Below are positions 1 to 13,800 of a stretch of 64,000 nucleotides of DNA, piece by piece; the first letter of the stretch is position 1; every line of letters begins with the position of its first letter. The stretch comes from Anas platyrhynchos (lineage: Eukaryota; Chordata; Aves; Anseriformes; Anatidae), in the NCBI RefSeq assembly GCF_047663525.1, contig NC_092602.1, positions 1,991,501 through 2,055,500 of the forward strand, in the 5' to 3' direction. Below the pieces are notes generated by a model, which had not been told where the DNA came from, made no database searches, and worked only from the letters and a program-made list of their open reading frames with translations. A program made the translations under genes and the position numbers.

Positions 1-1151
1 ACCCTGTCAAGTCTGTTTTAAACCTTAGAGCAATGAAGTCCAAGCTTTTAAGTGTGTGGTTATCCGTGATGAGATTGCTTCTTAAGTGGGCTGTTATGTC
101 CTTGGGGAACAACTTTTAACTTACCCGTAATTATGTGTGATTCTTCTCTTTGAGTTTACCTTGTTTTGTTACCTCTTACTGGAATTGACTAGTGGTGTGT
201 TCCAAGTCCTGGAATCTCTAATGGTATTACTGTTCTCATAAGTATATCTTCCTAGGAGGAATTTTTGCCCTGTCTGAGGCTGTGCATATTTTCTTAAGGC
301 CCATGGGCATGATTGCATTTTTTTTTTCTGATAATAGCCCACAAGTATAACAAGTTGTAAATATAGCAACTCTATGACCATTTGTGTAGTGTTTTAAAAT
401 TATATTGGATACTTTTTCAGTAAAACTAAGATTGAAAAATATCTCAAACTTGTCAAAACTTCATTATTTCTAGAATTTTTCACTGTTTCCTCAGATTGCG
501 TTCAGTGTTTTTTATTGTGTTTGTGCTGTTACATTGTCCCATGCTAAATCTGAGCTTGTATACATAACAAAACATAATGCCAAAAAGAAGAATAAGAAGT
601 AATGAACTGGAAGGCAACTTCAGACAAGCACTACATTGTTAGTAATTAATGGAATTTTGGTTAATTTTCAGACCTAGATTTCATATTGTTCATTCAGCAA
701 AATCTTCTATTAACACATTGATGTTCATCTTGAAGAGCTTGTCTGCCTTCCTGCCTTGATTATTGCCTGGTCTTTGCAGACAAATAAAGGAAGTGTTTTG
801 ATGAAAATTAAGGCCACGTAACGTGGGTTGACTTGGTAAATTCTGCTCTACGACCTAAATTCTAAATGCTAAATTCTCTCTACGACCTTTTTGTTGTTTC
901 ACTGTAATTAGCCAGCAGCAAAGTTAAAATATGTTTGTCCACTAAAAGATACTCTTACAAAAAGAGAAGAAATTCAAATCAAAGTATATAATTGAAGATA
1001 AAAATAATACTTAGATAACTGTCATCAAAAATATTAGTCCATAAATTAAGGCACTTTTATGAAAATCCTCTTTGCGTCAATTCTTAAATGTATCTCTTAT
1101 TTGTTTTTGTTTTGTTTTGTTTTCCCTCCTCCTACCCTTCAAAATTTTAAG
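1..1151 (+). other. HECTD4: HECTD4 intron (left edge), no exon seen
   Basis: This AT-rich stretch precedes the first exon I can place, which starts after the acceptor at 1150-1151. It has many stops in all frames and poly-T runs. I find no exon with family-like coding in it. It is read as the intron joining to HECTD4 exons outside the window. Confidence 0.7.
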
Positions 1152-2168
1152 GTGGAAGGAGATACGGTCACCTTTTCCTTTGAAATGCGGAGTGGTCGTG
1201 AGCACAACACTCCAGACAAAGCTATGTGGGGCTTTGCTTGCACTGTTCGAGCACAGGTACTCAAACGTGACAGATTCCATGGGACAGGTTCAGCTTAAAC
1301 TTATCTTCTGTTACATACTTTAAATCTAATAGAAGTACGCTTCAAAAATGAAGCTTAGTTTTAAGATTTAAAACAGTAACAGCTTACTGATTTTGGTTGT
1401 AAATACAAGACGTTTTTACAGTGTAAAAGAACTCAGTTTTAGACATTTAGCATCCTTAGCTAGAGATGCCCTGCAGCATGGTCTGTAGCATGCTCAGTGC
1501 TTTATGAAGATGTCTTAGTTATCTCTTGTCATTGGCACTGGACTTGGATGAAGTCAGTAACATCTATTGCTGCTTGTAGATGAGAATTTCTCTGAAGAGA
1601 TGTTTGAAATTACTCCAGGGGGTGGGGGGAACTTGAATCCCACTCTTGTGGAGCTAGGACAAGGTCTGAGGTGAAGGATATGCGGGCCAAGGACTAATTG
1701 AACCAAAAATAACTTTACCACTTTCATTTATCTTGGTTCAGGGAAAAAAAATTGCTCAAATCTTTTCTTTATTGTCTTGAGTTGTTTTTTTATATTGCTT
1801 TTAATTGTTAAAGCATTATTTCAGTATACCTCTACCTAAGATATACAGATATCCTGTTTTGAAATATGTTAGGGAAGGACTTCATGGTTGATTGACTTGT
1901 GCAACTTATTGCTATTCCTACTACAGGAGTCTTCAGAGGATGTGTCAGGAGGCTTGCCATTCTTAGTTGACCTGGCACTTGGCCTTTCTGTGTTAGCTTG
2001 TTCTATGCTTCGAATTTTATACAATGGACCAGAAATTACCAAAGATGAAGAAACCTGTCAAGAGCTTTTAAGATCTAAACTATTACAAAGGTAAACAAAC
2101 AAATTTTGTTTGGGGGGATGGGAGAGAGGAGGAAAAAATATATTTATATACATATATGAATATATATA

Positions 2169-2201
<33 letters not shown>

Positions 2202-4880
2202 GTATATATATCCTTTTCATCCATTTATCTTATTTTTCCAGGTGCCAGTGGCAGGTGGAAGCTAATGGTGTAATATCTCCAGCCCTTACACCAAGTCCTT
2301 CTCCACTGCCTCTTACTATAGATGAAGACAGAGAATTTACATATCCTTCTGATGTTCTAGTGCCTCCCGTTGGACACTATTTTGATCTGCCTAGGATTAG
2401 GCTGCCTCCAGGAATCATGATAAAACTCAGGGAAATTTCTGGACGTGCTCGGCCTCAATTTAGACCTAGTATAAAGTAAGTAGTCATTTGCTCTATGTCA
2501 GCTTGATGGTATCATTTAATGTGCTGTAAATACCTGTTTGTGAATGCGATGTCTAGCAAGTTGCAAATATAAATTGTTGAATTTTGTTCATTATTCTTGC
2601 TTAATCAGCTTGGTTTTACCTATTAACCCTAGGGAAGTGATTCAGCCTGAAGTAATGGAGGAGATGGTAGTTTCATGTGTGATTAAACACTTGAATTTGG
2701 TTGATGCACTCCAGTCCCTGATAAACTTCCAGTATCAGGAAGAACATGCTGAGGAATATGATTTACTTTGTAAAATTATGGGAGAGACTTTTAAGAAGTT
2801 AAATGCCATGGAGAGACAACTACAGGTAAAAATAAAATTACACAAATAAAACATAAGAAAACATAAGTCTTCTTGTTTGTTTGAGAATAAAGGTGCATTA
2901 AGAACATTTTAGAAACCTAAAAATACAAAATGTATATTTTTTCTTTAAAGATCTCTTCTATTTACTAAGATGAACAAGTACAGTAAGTCTTATTTTTGTT
3001 TCTTTGTTAGAGTGTGGCTGAACTGGAACAGAAATGGCAGAATGAGGTAGATGATGCCATGCATGGAAAGCTGGAGAACAATGTTCCATTCTTCTATGAT
3101 TATCACTTCAATGAGGTAAGCATTGCAACTGCTGTTTGTGCTCATGCTTTAGGCTGCTCTTTCAATACATGTTCATCCCTTTCCTTTGCTTTGATTAGAG
3201 CAAGATGAAAGAACTGGAACTTCTGTGCTCAATGAAAGAGGTTTCTTTTGATGGAAGTGATCTCGAGAATGTGGTCCTGGCGTTAAGGTTAGTAGCTAGA
3301 TGTTGAGTGCACCGTTTTAAGCAGCTGTGGAATTTCTGTGAGTTCTGTAAGAAGGTGTGCAGGATTAAGGCTACATATGTACATTAAATACTGAAGTCAG
3401 CCCTTCAATCTTGTTATACCATCTGACACCTAATAATGTGAAATAGAATCTGGCACTATATGTTTTCAAAACAAAAAAAAAAAGCTTGTAGACCTATGGA
3501 GAAAAAACAATTTTTGGAATCGGAAACAATCAGATGAACTTCTAATCAGGGATACAGATACTTAGAAACTTAATTTTTCTGTCTGTCTAGCAATATGATT
3601 AAAATTTTAGAAACACTTGTCCTAAGTAATTAATATTAGTACCTACAGCTGGGAATACTTACTTAACAAATCATCTAGTTAGTTCTTTAATTTTTGTTCT
3701 GCTTTCTACTTCGGCATGAAAAGTAGTTTGACGCTGTGTCTTCTTTAAAATAACTTTTCTCACAGTTTTCCAGAAGGCAGTACAACGTAACTGAGTCTTA
3801 TTCTGTTTTCCTTTTTCACAATCTCAGAGAGAAATTTTTTCAAGAAGTGAATTCACTGATTCAGAGGACCTATCATCCCCTAGCAAAAACCAAAACATTA
3901 GTTAAGAGCTTGATGAACAGAGCAGAGCTGTTATTACACGTCACTATTGCAGCACAGTCTGGCATCACAAGAAGTATATCTGGTACCCCTGCAGAGACTC
4001 CAGGTAAATATCTCATTACCTGCGTAGTTCTTTTTTTCTTCACCCCTCGAGATATAGCCCATCCAGTCTTTTACTGGAATGTCCACAGTGATTTTTAAAA
4101 GCAATTAGTAAATAACCTACTACACCAGGAGTAATGTTCTTTCACGTTGTATAATGTTGCAGCCTGTAAATCGGCATCTGAAACAAAAGTGATATCACAT
4201 GCAGTCCGCCAGCCCGTCTTCCTTCGCAGTATGTCAGCACCATCTGACTTAGAAATGATTGGTAACGAAGATATTGAGTTTGCTAGATCAAGTCAAAGGT
4301 ATACAAGGCTTTATTCTACTAATCTGCTTTACAGTGATGTGGCCTGTGTTGTTAAGTGATATGCTTGCAAAGTTTACCGTTATTTTTGTTGTTGTTGTTT
4401 TAATTGGGTCAATGTAACTGGAACTGTGCCTAATTATTCTATGTTCTCATAGGCGACGCCACGTTACCAGCCACAGAAGTAGCTCTTTCACTCTTCTGCA
4501 GTCACTGACCATTGAGGATAGCAGAGATAAGCCTACGTACAGTGTCTTACTGGGGCAACTGTTTGCTTTCATTGGAACAAACCCTGACCAAGCGGTGAGT
4601 CATTTAAAATGTTCTAAATCCATTATATTTTCAAATTCAAAACTCCATGCTTATGGGAGGTGTCTTGTTTGTGTCATTTAACAAGAAAAATAAATAAATG
4701 TAATATCTCATAGGTATCCAGCAGCAGTTTTCTGCTAGCTGCTCAGACCAGGTGGCGTCGTGGGAACACAAGGAAGCAAGCCCTAGTGCACATGAGAGAG
4801 TTGCTGACAGCAGCTGTTCGGGTTGGTGGTGTGACACATCTTGTAGGCCCAGTGACCATGGTACTTCAAGGAGGACCAAG
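1152..4880 (+). CDS. HECTD4: HECTD4 exons 1-10 of this window (end of a CUB-like fold, start of the helical middle)
   Basis: Exons: 1152-1256, 1927-2090, 2242-2475, 2633-2825, 3011-3115, 3199-3287, 3828-4003, 4163-4298, 4453-4594, 4714-4880. The first exon encodes GDTVTFSFEMRSG followed by MWGFACTVRAQ. This GD-x-V-x-F-x-F ... WGF-x-x-x-V pattern resembles the end of CUB-like beta-sandwich domains in other giant proteins such as ZZEF1 (inference). Later exons are helical and HECTD4-specific. A basic, serine-rich segment (RRRHVTSHRSSSF) lies around the exon 8/9 junction. The intron at 2091-2241 is only 151 bp and carries a TA/TG microsatellite. Confidence 0.93.
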
Positions 4881-7800
4881 GTTTGTGTGTTTTTTTTTCT
4901 CTAAAAATAATTTAATGTTTTGGTCTCTGTAGAAAGTAGCAAATTGCATTGCATAGAACAAACTGTGAGAAGTGATTAGTTATGTGGGCTCGAGTTTGCA
5001 GAACTAAGCTTTTAACAACCCCTTATATTACACTTTCTGGGGTGAAAAGGTGGAAGCTTTTAAGAAATACTTCTATTTGGCAGTAGATGAACTTTTCCTT
5101 TCATACTGATGTGACATTCACAGGTGGGTTTATAGGGTATCTTATTACCTTGGCTGATACTAAATTCACTTCAATTAGGTATTAGTGTAGATATAGCCAA
5201 TACTAATACTATCATCTAAATATTTTGCAATTATTTTGTTTGTAATCAAATTTCAGTCATGTCTTAGGTAAAACTTCCTTACTACCTTGTTTACATGTAT
5301 CTCACATTAAAGCATTAAATAAATTACTTGCTGTTTTGATTCTAAATCTTCCTTGGGTAGTTCTTAATATATGATAATTCTTTTAAAGCTATATTTGGAA
5401 ACTCATTTTATTTAACCTAGAAAATTATGATGTCAAATGTCTTGCTGCTAACAGAATTGAAGAGCTCACGTGTGGCGGGATGGTGGAACAAGTCCAGGAA
5501 GCTTTTGGAGAGACTATGACGTCCGTGGTCTCACTGTGTGCTCGCTACCCCATTGCTTGTGCAAATAGCATTGGCCTCTTGTGCACTATACCTTACACAA
5601 GGTACGAAAGTACTTCCTACAGAAAGGGAAGGAAAGGATCTGCAGTTGTCCTTACTAGGTTTTCCTATAAGGAGAAGTGTTGAATAGTATACTTCCTTTT
5701 TTCGTAACGAGGAGTATCTGAGAACATCCTGTTAAATTGTCTCAGCATACAGAATTTCATCTGGGGAGGGGAAGGGAGAGGGAAAACCATCTAATTCTTC
5801 TGTTAACTCGGCAATTAATTACTTTGCAAATTCTTGATTATCTTTGAGTCTGTTGTTACTGACTGAAAAGTTACTGAATTTCTCTTCTGATACAGGAGCG
5901 AAGAGAAGTGTTTGGTACGGAGTGGCCTAGTACAGCTTATGGACCGACTCTGCAGTTTAAGCAGCCAGACGGAATCCAGTTCAAATGAAAAACAGACTAA
6001 GAAACAGAAGGTGGCCACCATGGCTTGGGCTGCCTTTCAGGTGCTAGCCAATCGATGCGTTGAATGGGAGAAAGAGGAAGGTAGGGACGCTGCTAGTTGT
6101 ACTTCTGTTGTGTGCTTGAGAACTGTCCAAGTGCATGAGAAGTGGTGTGAACATGTATTTAAAACAGGGCATTCATTCACTGACTTCACCGGTGTTTGGG
6201 TTCCTTAGAACATCCAAATGGATATAAAAGAAGTTTTCTTGTTGGTGTTGTGTGGTTTGTTTTGCTTTTTCATGCTAGCTTCCCCACCATCACCTTGTGT
6301 CTGTTCCAGATTAATTGATTGGATATTGTATTAGGCTTTATTTTTAATTCAAAACGTAAAATTTTATGTTTCAATGTGCTGGAGCAAAACAAAAATATTT
6401 TTGACTATTTTCAGTGTGTGGAGAAGGAACCTGTAGATAGGTACATCCATTTTTGTTACTTATAATTGCATGTTCTTGAATTACTTTTAAAGGTGGTTCA
6501 ACAGAAGCTGTTCACTCTGGTCTGGCTCGTCAGGTCTCCAGCCTTCTTACCAATCACCTTGCACGAGCCACAGAGTGTTGTGGTAATCAAGCTGCAGGAA
6601 ATGATGCACTTCAAGATGTTCTCAGTCTTCTTAATGACCTGTCAAGGTACTAGGCCTTTGTTTCTGGAATATTTATATTTTTTCTATGTAAGAAAGCAGG
6701 TGGGGGTTCTTGTTTGTTTCTGACAGTAGTGAAAGTAAGATAACTTTCAAACCATTCTGAAACCTGACTATAAACTGACACTTTTTTCAGTCTTAGTGTT
6801 TAATCAGTGTTATCAAGTGTTATGTAAGAACTGTTGCAGATCAAGTCTTGTCAGATGCATTTTTTAAATATATCTTTTAAATAATAAATTCATTTGTTTT
6901 TCATTTCAAAATCACAATCAAGCATTCCTTTTTTTTTTAACAGCAGTTAATTAGATTTTTTTTTTCCTCCCCCTTTCAGGAGTCACATAGGTAAAGCAAT
7001 CCTGAGCCAGCCAGCCTGTGTGTCCAAACTTCTGTCACTTCTCTTGGATCAACGTCCTTCTCCAAAATTGGTTCTTATAATCCTCCAGTTGTGTCGTGCT
7101 GCACTACCTCTCATGAGTGTTGAAGACTGTGGAAATGTGGAACTGCCTCCCTGGAGTTACTCTGTACCCTCACTGAACAGTGAACAGGATGATCCAAGTG
7201 ACCCAGCCTCCAAGATCGCGTCTCTGCTCTTAGCAAAGCTGGCAGATTATGTAGTACCAGGTACCAGCATCTTTTGGTGTCATGCTAATTTGAGAAATTG
7301 CCAAGCAAGTCCTCTTTCTGCAAAGAGCTTCTGTGTTGACAGAAGGCTTGCGTAGGAAAAGGTATATGATATGTTGGTGTTCAAAGTTTATGATATTTCT
7401 GTAACATTTCTATCTGCCACTTTTAACTGTTTTCTGACTAGAATCTATGTCACAGTGACAGATGCATCTCGAGGGTTTTTTAGCATTAGTTTCCAGGCCA
7501 AGAAAGTTTGTTAATAGCACTCATACTATCTATTTGTTTATTCCTTTCTAATTCAAGGATGCCAGACAGTTCTTTCTCCAACTGCCTCTGAACCAGATAC
7601 TGCTTTAGCAAAAACCAGCCCTAAGAATTCCATAAAAGGCGATAAAGATCCTGGAGAAGAAAGTGAGGCAGTGGATGGCAAACTTTCTATTTTTATTCAT
7701 AAACGGGAAGACCAGTCATCCCATGAAGTGCTTCAGCCATTACTGAGGTAATCTTAACTCATTGGATTAGAATTAACAGCCAATTCCATTTCTTTTTTCT

Positions 7801-10800
7801 CCTTTTTTCTTTAAGTGCTGCAGCTGTAGGAAAAAATGCATCCTAGACATAACAGTAAATGGGAAAGCAACAAAATGTCTTCCCAATGTATCGTATTTCC
7901 TGGCAAAGAATAACACAATGCAAGAATTGTCTGTAGGGCTTATGCAGAGTATACTCTTACCTGGATTAAAATGCACATCACTATACTGAATTTCTGGAAG
8001 GGCAGCAGCAGAGAGGACCTAAATGTTTCTTGAAGTTTTCTCTTGTAGAAGACTACTGGTTAGAGCAGCAAAGCTAAAACAGACCAGTGTATACAGATAT
8101 GTAAAAGAAAGAGGAGGGTGTGATGGAGCATGACTTGTTTTCTTTTTGGCTTGCTTACAAGCTATGTAAAACACTAGCAAAAGAACATTTTGCTCTATCT
8201 GTAAAAGATCACACAAAAAGTTAGCTACTTAAATGATATGTTCAGTTTTTCTGATGGAATGTCTTGTTACAAATATTAGACTGTGTAGGACTCACAGAAC
8301 TATGGGGAAAATGGCTTTAAAAGTTTTGCTTTTAATAAAGCATAGACTGGATAATAACTTGCTAGCTTCTTCAACATTCTTCAATAGCTTCTTCAGTATT
8401 CTTAGTATGCAGTCATATCTGCCTAGATTTGTCAAATAACCAACATTATCACCTTCTGCGTTTTGCACTATTTGTCTCATCTCCTCCCACTCTGTCAGTT
8501 TTGTATCCATGCTTTAAAACGACACTAAAAGATGCAGTTGTTGGTTACTCTTAGATGAAACTAACTCAGCACCCTTAGGCATTTGTGCTCAGTAAAGAAT
8601 TTCGTTAGGCTTCTTTTTGAGGAGAGAAGGGTTAAATTGCTAGCAAATAACTGCATTCAATAGCAGTTAATTCCTGTTGTAAATTACAGTATAATTGTGT
8701 ATGTTCTAATTGTTATATCAAGTGTTTCTGTTGCTGTTGAGCAGTGTAGTTGCAAGGGTTGCTTTGAAATCATTTAAAAATAAGCATAATACATTAAATT
8801 GGTCTGTATAATTGAGATTTTTTTCCACCAACGCAAGTAAAGCTAATGTGTTTTATTTTCACTCTAATAGTAGCTCAGAAGGTCGTCCATTTAGACTTGG
8901 AACTGGAGCCAATATGGAGAAAGTGGTGAAAATGGATCGTGACATGACTAAAGTAAGGAAAGAAATAGAGAAATACTCAAAGTCTTAAAAACTGGTGGCC
9001 AGCCAGAGCTCTGTTTTCACTTATGTTAAATCCTCTGTTACATGTTGTTTCCTTTTTTTAGCTCGCAAAACAGTTTAGAAGGAAAACTATGTATAATGTT
9101 ATCTTTAGAGAGTTGTTGATGTAAATAGTAACAAATGCTGAAAAATAATACTTTCTCTCACTATTGTAGGTCATGTTTATGCTCCTTTAATATTCACTTT
9201 CCACAAGTGTTTAATGCCTGTTCTTGGTGTGAACTTTAAGCTACCTATTTAAACTCAGTTTTTATATATATTTTCAGACATACTCAAGAGAATTTTTACA
9301 GAAATATTCATGAGTACTTATTTGCTGTTTTTTTGTGTGTATTGTTTTCTGGTCAGAGAAGAGAAGCTATTATGCTAAGAATAGAACATCTAAACACACT
9401 GACTCCACACTAATACCTGATCTTTGTATATGGGGGAGAAAAAGAGTTTGTCTCATGACTGGTAATGCATACAGAGGAGGATGTTTTGATGTGTTCCCAG
9501 TGCTTTTATGTATTCAGAAGGAGTAGAGTTAAATGCCAATACACTGTAACGAAATAGAACTAACGTTATTTCTCTTACGACAACTATTTTCAGAGTGGCT
9601 GCTGTGAAGTTATTACAGAAGAAGCTGCTGCAGCTCTTCGTAAGGCGACTAAGTGGGCACAGTCTGGTCTGATAGTTAGTGTTGGGCCACCCATAGAAGC
9701 TGTCAATCCGGAAACAACTAGTGGGATGTCCACTGGGGACAAAAAGAAGACTGCACAAACATCTATTTGCAGAGAGAGAAATTCTGAGCTTGCCAGGTAG
9801 GTCACTTTGATTCTATACTTAGAATACATTCTACTTCTTTATATATTCTGGTATTTGTAGCACTCTCAAAAATAGTTTGGAGGTTCATAAACTTCCCTTT
9901 TTTGTGCGGTATATTGTTGCTGGTAGCTGAATGTTCTTTCCTTCTATTGTTTTGAAAATTTTTCTTTCCTTTGTGTATAGGACGGACCCTGTAAGACCAT
10001 TCATCAGTGGTCACGTTGCAAACAGCATGGCAGCAGAGGTGATCGCTTTGCTGCATAGCTTGTTGATGGCACCAGAATCAAATGCAGCTCAGATATGGAC
10101 AACAACTGCTGAAAAAGTAAGCAAACAGAAGATCAGATACCAAACTGTGCACCAAGAATACATTCAGTAATGAAGGGAACTTAATTATCAGCAACCTGGA
10201 ATAGTTCAGGAAACTGCCATTTTGTGACACATTGAACCAGGATGTGTCATTTGCATATATGTAGTTATCTTGCCTTTGCTAGGTAGCTACTCTACCTTTG
10301 CTATGGAGTCCTCCCTGGCATGACCTCTGAAGGTCTACAGCATTGGCCAGAAAATATATGGTGTATTGCTTTTATGTTCCTCTAAAAGCTTTAACACATA
10401 ATCCGTTGCCTAGGCTAACTCCCTGAGTGAAGAATTCTGCTAATATTGTGTGTATATCTCTGTGATTCTAAAAGTTATTGGGGAACAGAGCTAGCTTTGA
10501 TGGTATTCACACTTCAGAGGACTTATAATATTCTGAGTTATATAATTCTCTTTGAGAACAAAAATAATTCTTCTGAGACTGTGTGGGCTGGAAGCTTGGG
10601 GTGTTGGATTTTGTTTGAATTGTGCTTTGAAGTCATTATCTGGTATTTCTGCTTCTGTCTTCAGGTTCTGTCTCGGGCTCTGATGTACATTCCACAACTT
10701 GGGAAATATGCAGAGAGTATTTTGGAGAATGGGAGTAGCAGTGGAAGGAAACTTGCTAAACTTCAAAGAATTGCTCGACAGGCAGTAGCTGCCCTTTGTG

Positions 10801-13800
10801 CTCTGGGTGGCTTTAAGGAGACAATTAAAATAGGTTCTGAAGTCCAGGTAATCTGCTGCCTTTCACATTTTGTACCTTTAAACGACAACTTACGCTTTTG
10901 ACCATGTTTTGCCTGCATTGGTATAACTGAAGCAGTGTGCAGATTGCCTGCAATTGTGAAGCAGTTTCAGTAACACTTACGTGGTGACTGCAGTTATATG
11001 TTGAGTTTCTGCATGGTGTTAAGCACTCCATGTTTCTTGTTTGTGAAACCATAAATCTTATGTAAACCTTCTTTGGTTGTAGGTTTTAGGTAAAGGAATA
11101 GCAGGAAGCATTGGAGTTGTGGCATCTATTAATGAACAAGAAGGTATAGCAACGGTCAAATTTCCACCTACCAGTATAGACAGTAGAAAGACCTCACAAG
11201 CATCAGACACATTAACTATTCCATTGTCTAGGCTCTGTGTTCCAAGATCTGAGGTACGGTAGCTTTAAGAATCTGATATAAAGTATAATATCAGTTGTAT
11301 TTTGGTTTTTGTTTTGTCGTAGCATACTGGCAATTAATCTGCAGCATGTAAAATGTCTTTCATCTTTGATTAAAGATGGCTTCTGAAGTTTGCCTCATTT
11401 TAACCATCTCTTAATATCTATATTTAAGTTTTCATGCAAGTAACATAAATATTCACCTTTTGGTGCTTAAAGATGTTCCATTGCATACTGTGGTGGGGTG
11501 TTTGTGTGTGTGTTGTTTGTTGTTTTTTTGTTTGTTTTTTTTTGCTTGCTTTGGTTGGTGGTTTGGTGCTGTTTTTGTGATAGTACAAAATGAGAATTAA
11601 CTCCAGGTAATAAAACGCCCTCATTTCTTAGAAACTAACTACTTGAATTTAACTTTTTACCGTGCCCCCCCACCATCAGGCATTGCCTCTTCATAAACTG
11701 TCCATTACTGAGAAGGTAGTACAGGCAGTCCAGTCCATGTTGCTTCCTCAGGAGGGAAGTCTATCTATTCACACCTCACTTCCTGCAACAGGAGATGGCT
11801 CAACTCCAGTAATGGCAGTGGTCCGGCTTCTTGCTGAAATAAGAACCAGGTGAGTTGTTTTTCTGAAGCACTCCAGTCTGTTTTGTTGACGTACAAAAAT
11901 GTTCAAGTAAATTGCATGGGTTCTTGTTTTCTTCCTCTGTTGGTACTGACATACGACATCAGGGGACAATGAAAATTTGTTTGCTTCCTTAAGTACATTT
12001 AGTGCTTGGATGTTCTCAAAAAGAGCACCAAAATTGAAGTGTCCTCTGTAACACTGGCAATATACTGAGCAAATGCTTTATGCAAGTAAATGCTAGGAAG
12101 CAGACAAAAGCTGTCACTAGAAGTTCCAATGGATAGCTATCCATCAAGATTAAAAAAATAATAATAATAAACATTCTGTCGTCTTTTAAAAACAGTCCTG
12201 ACTTCACTGAATTCAAAGTTGTCTTTACATGTATTGTACTCTTTTTGTAATACTTTAAACATACTGTTTTTCCATTAAGAGCATGCCTGGTGATGGCTCA
12301 GCTGTTAGAAGACAGCTCATTCTGTGAAGAATTCATTCAACAGTGTCCAGCTGCTGTAGAAGTTCTTAATTTAGTAGCACAGGAATGCAGCCCTGGTAGG
12401 TATTCAGCACATCCTTGCAGCTTTGTCCTGTTCAGTTCAGAGATGTAACTGTTCTTAAAATCACTTCCATGTTTTGTCCTCCAGCTACTTAGTTTATGAT
12501 AGCTAGTACAGGACAGCTGTCTTGTCAGTGGTAGGTCTGTTGTAATAGTAATACAAGGGTAGCTAATAATCAGGCTAAATCATTTCAACATTAGGCATAA
12601 AATTCAGGCCAGAATACGATTATGCTGTTGTCACAGCAGATGCGAGTCTTGGGACTAGCTCTTTAGTACTATGCTTCTGAAGTCTCTTTACTGCTCTTGC
12701 CTCTATTTTAAGCTACTCTTTATTCTTTGAAAATATCATTGATTTCTATAAGATCTCACATAATAATGTATTTACTTACCAAATAGAAATTAAACAAGAG
12801 GAAAACCATTGCTTGTATAAGATTGGATTTTGTCATTGATTTTGTTAATTAGGTGAGAGATTAAAATGTAAATGACATATTTGTTTCTATTACAGTTATA
12901 AATGTGGAATTGTTGGACTTGAAGTTACTAGTTTTGCTTGGAACCTCATGACTTGATTTGGTTTGTTGTTTACAGGGGAGAGGCTCGTTGTTGTAGAAAT
13001 GCAGTGTGAACGGTTAAGAATGTTGTATCGTGACTGTGCTCGACCTCCACCTCCTCCACTCCAAGCAGACAGAAGACAGGTGAGCACAGAAGCAGTGATG
13101 AGTATTCTGTCCCTTGCAAATGAAGTCAGCCACTGAGTGCAGAGGGTCTGCTTGTGGTGTTGGAGACAAAGCGGTTGGATTTTATTTGAATATTTTAATA
13201 TGAATTTGTGTAATGGGACGTGATTTTTTGTGGTTGTAGTTTTGGTAGTTGCATGTGCTGTCTTAAATGTGAATTTCATAAAATAGTGTATCATCGGATT
13301 TTGCAAGATGACTTCAAGTGTAATTAGAGTCAAATGTTCTGTTCTCGTTTACAGCCCAAAGAAATCACTTGGAGCCCATCAAGAGTGTTTCCCCCTGTAC
13401 GAGCGTGCATGTTTTCGTCACATCTCACAGCTGTGACATTTTTGGCTGATCCTAGTGCTGGTGGGGGACTTCCTCGGGGCACATTTATTTATGCCACTTC
13501 ACCAGTTCCAGTACAGGTAAGAATTCACAACCATACAAAAGCTTGGTTTACTTAATATTCATTTGTGCATGATAAGACAGACAGAAATTTTTCTATTTTA
13601 CCTGTGTCTTGCAATTAATGTTTTTCTATTATTTCTAGGCACCATCATTCTACTGGGAAATTGAAATAGTTTCCTATGGAGATACAGATGATGACACTGG
13701 TCCAATAGTTTCATTTGGATTTGCTACAGAAGCAGAGAAACGGGATGGGGCTTGGACAAATCCAGTGGGCACCTGTCTTTTTCATAAGTATGTTAGAGAT

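Noticed and set aside
12896..13333. 145-codon minus-strand open frame in HECTD4
   Set aside because: It runs antisense through a HECTD4 exon and introns, with poly-Thr/Lys low-complexity content.
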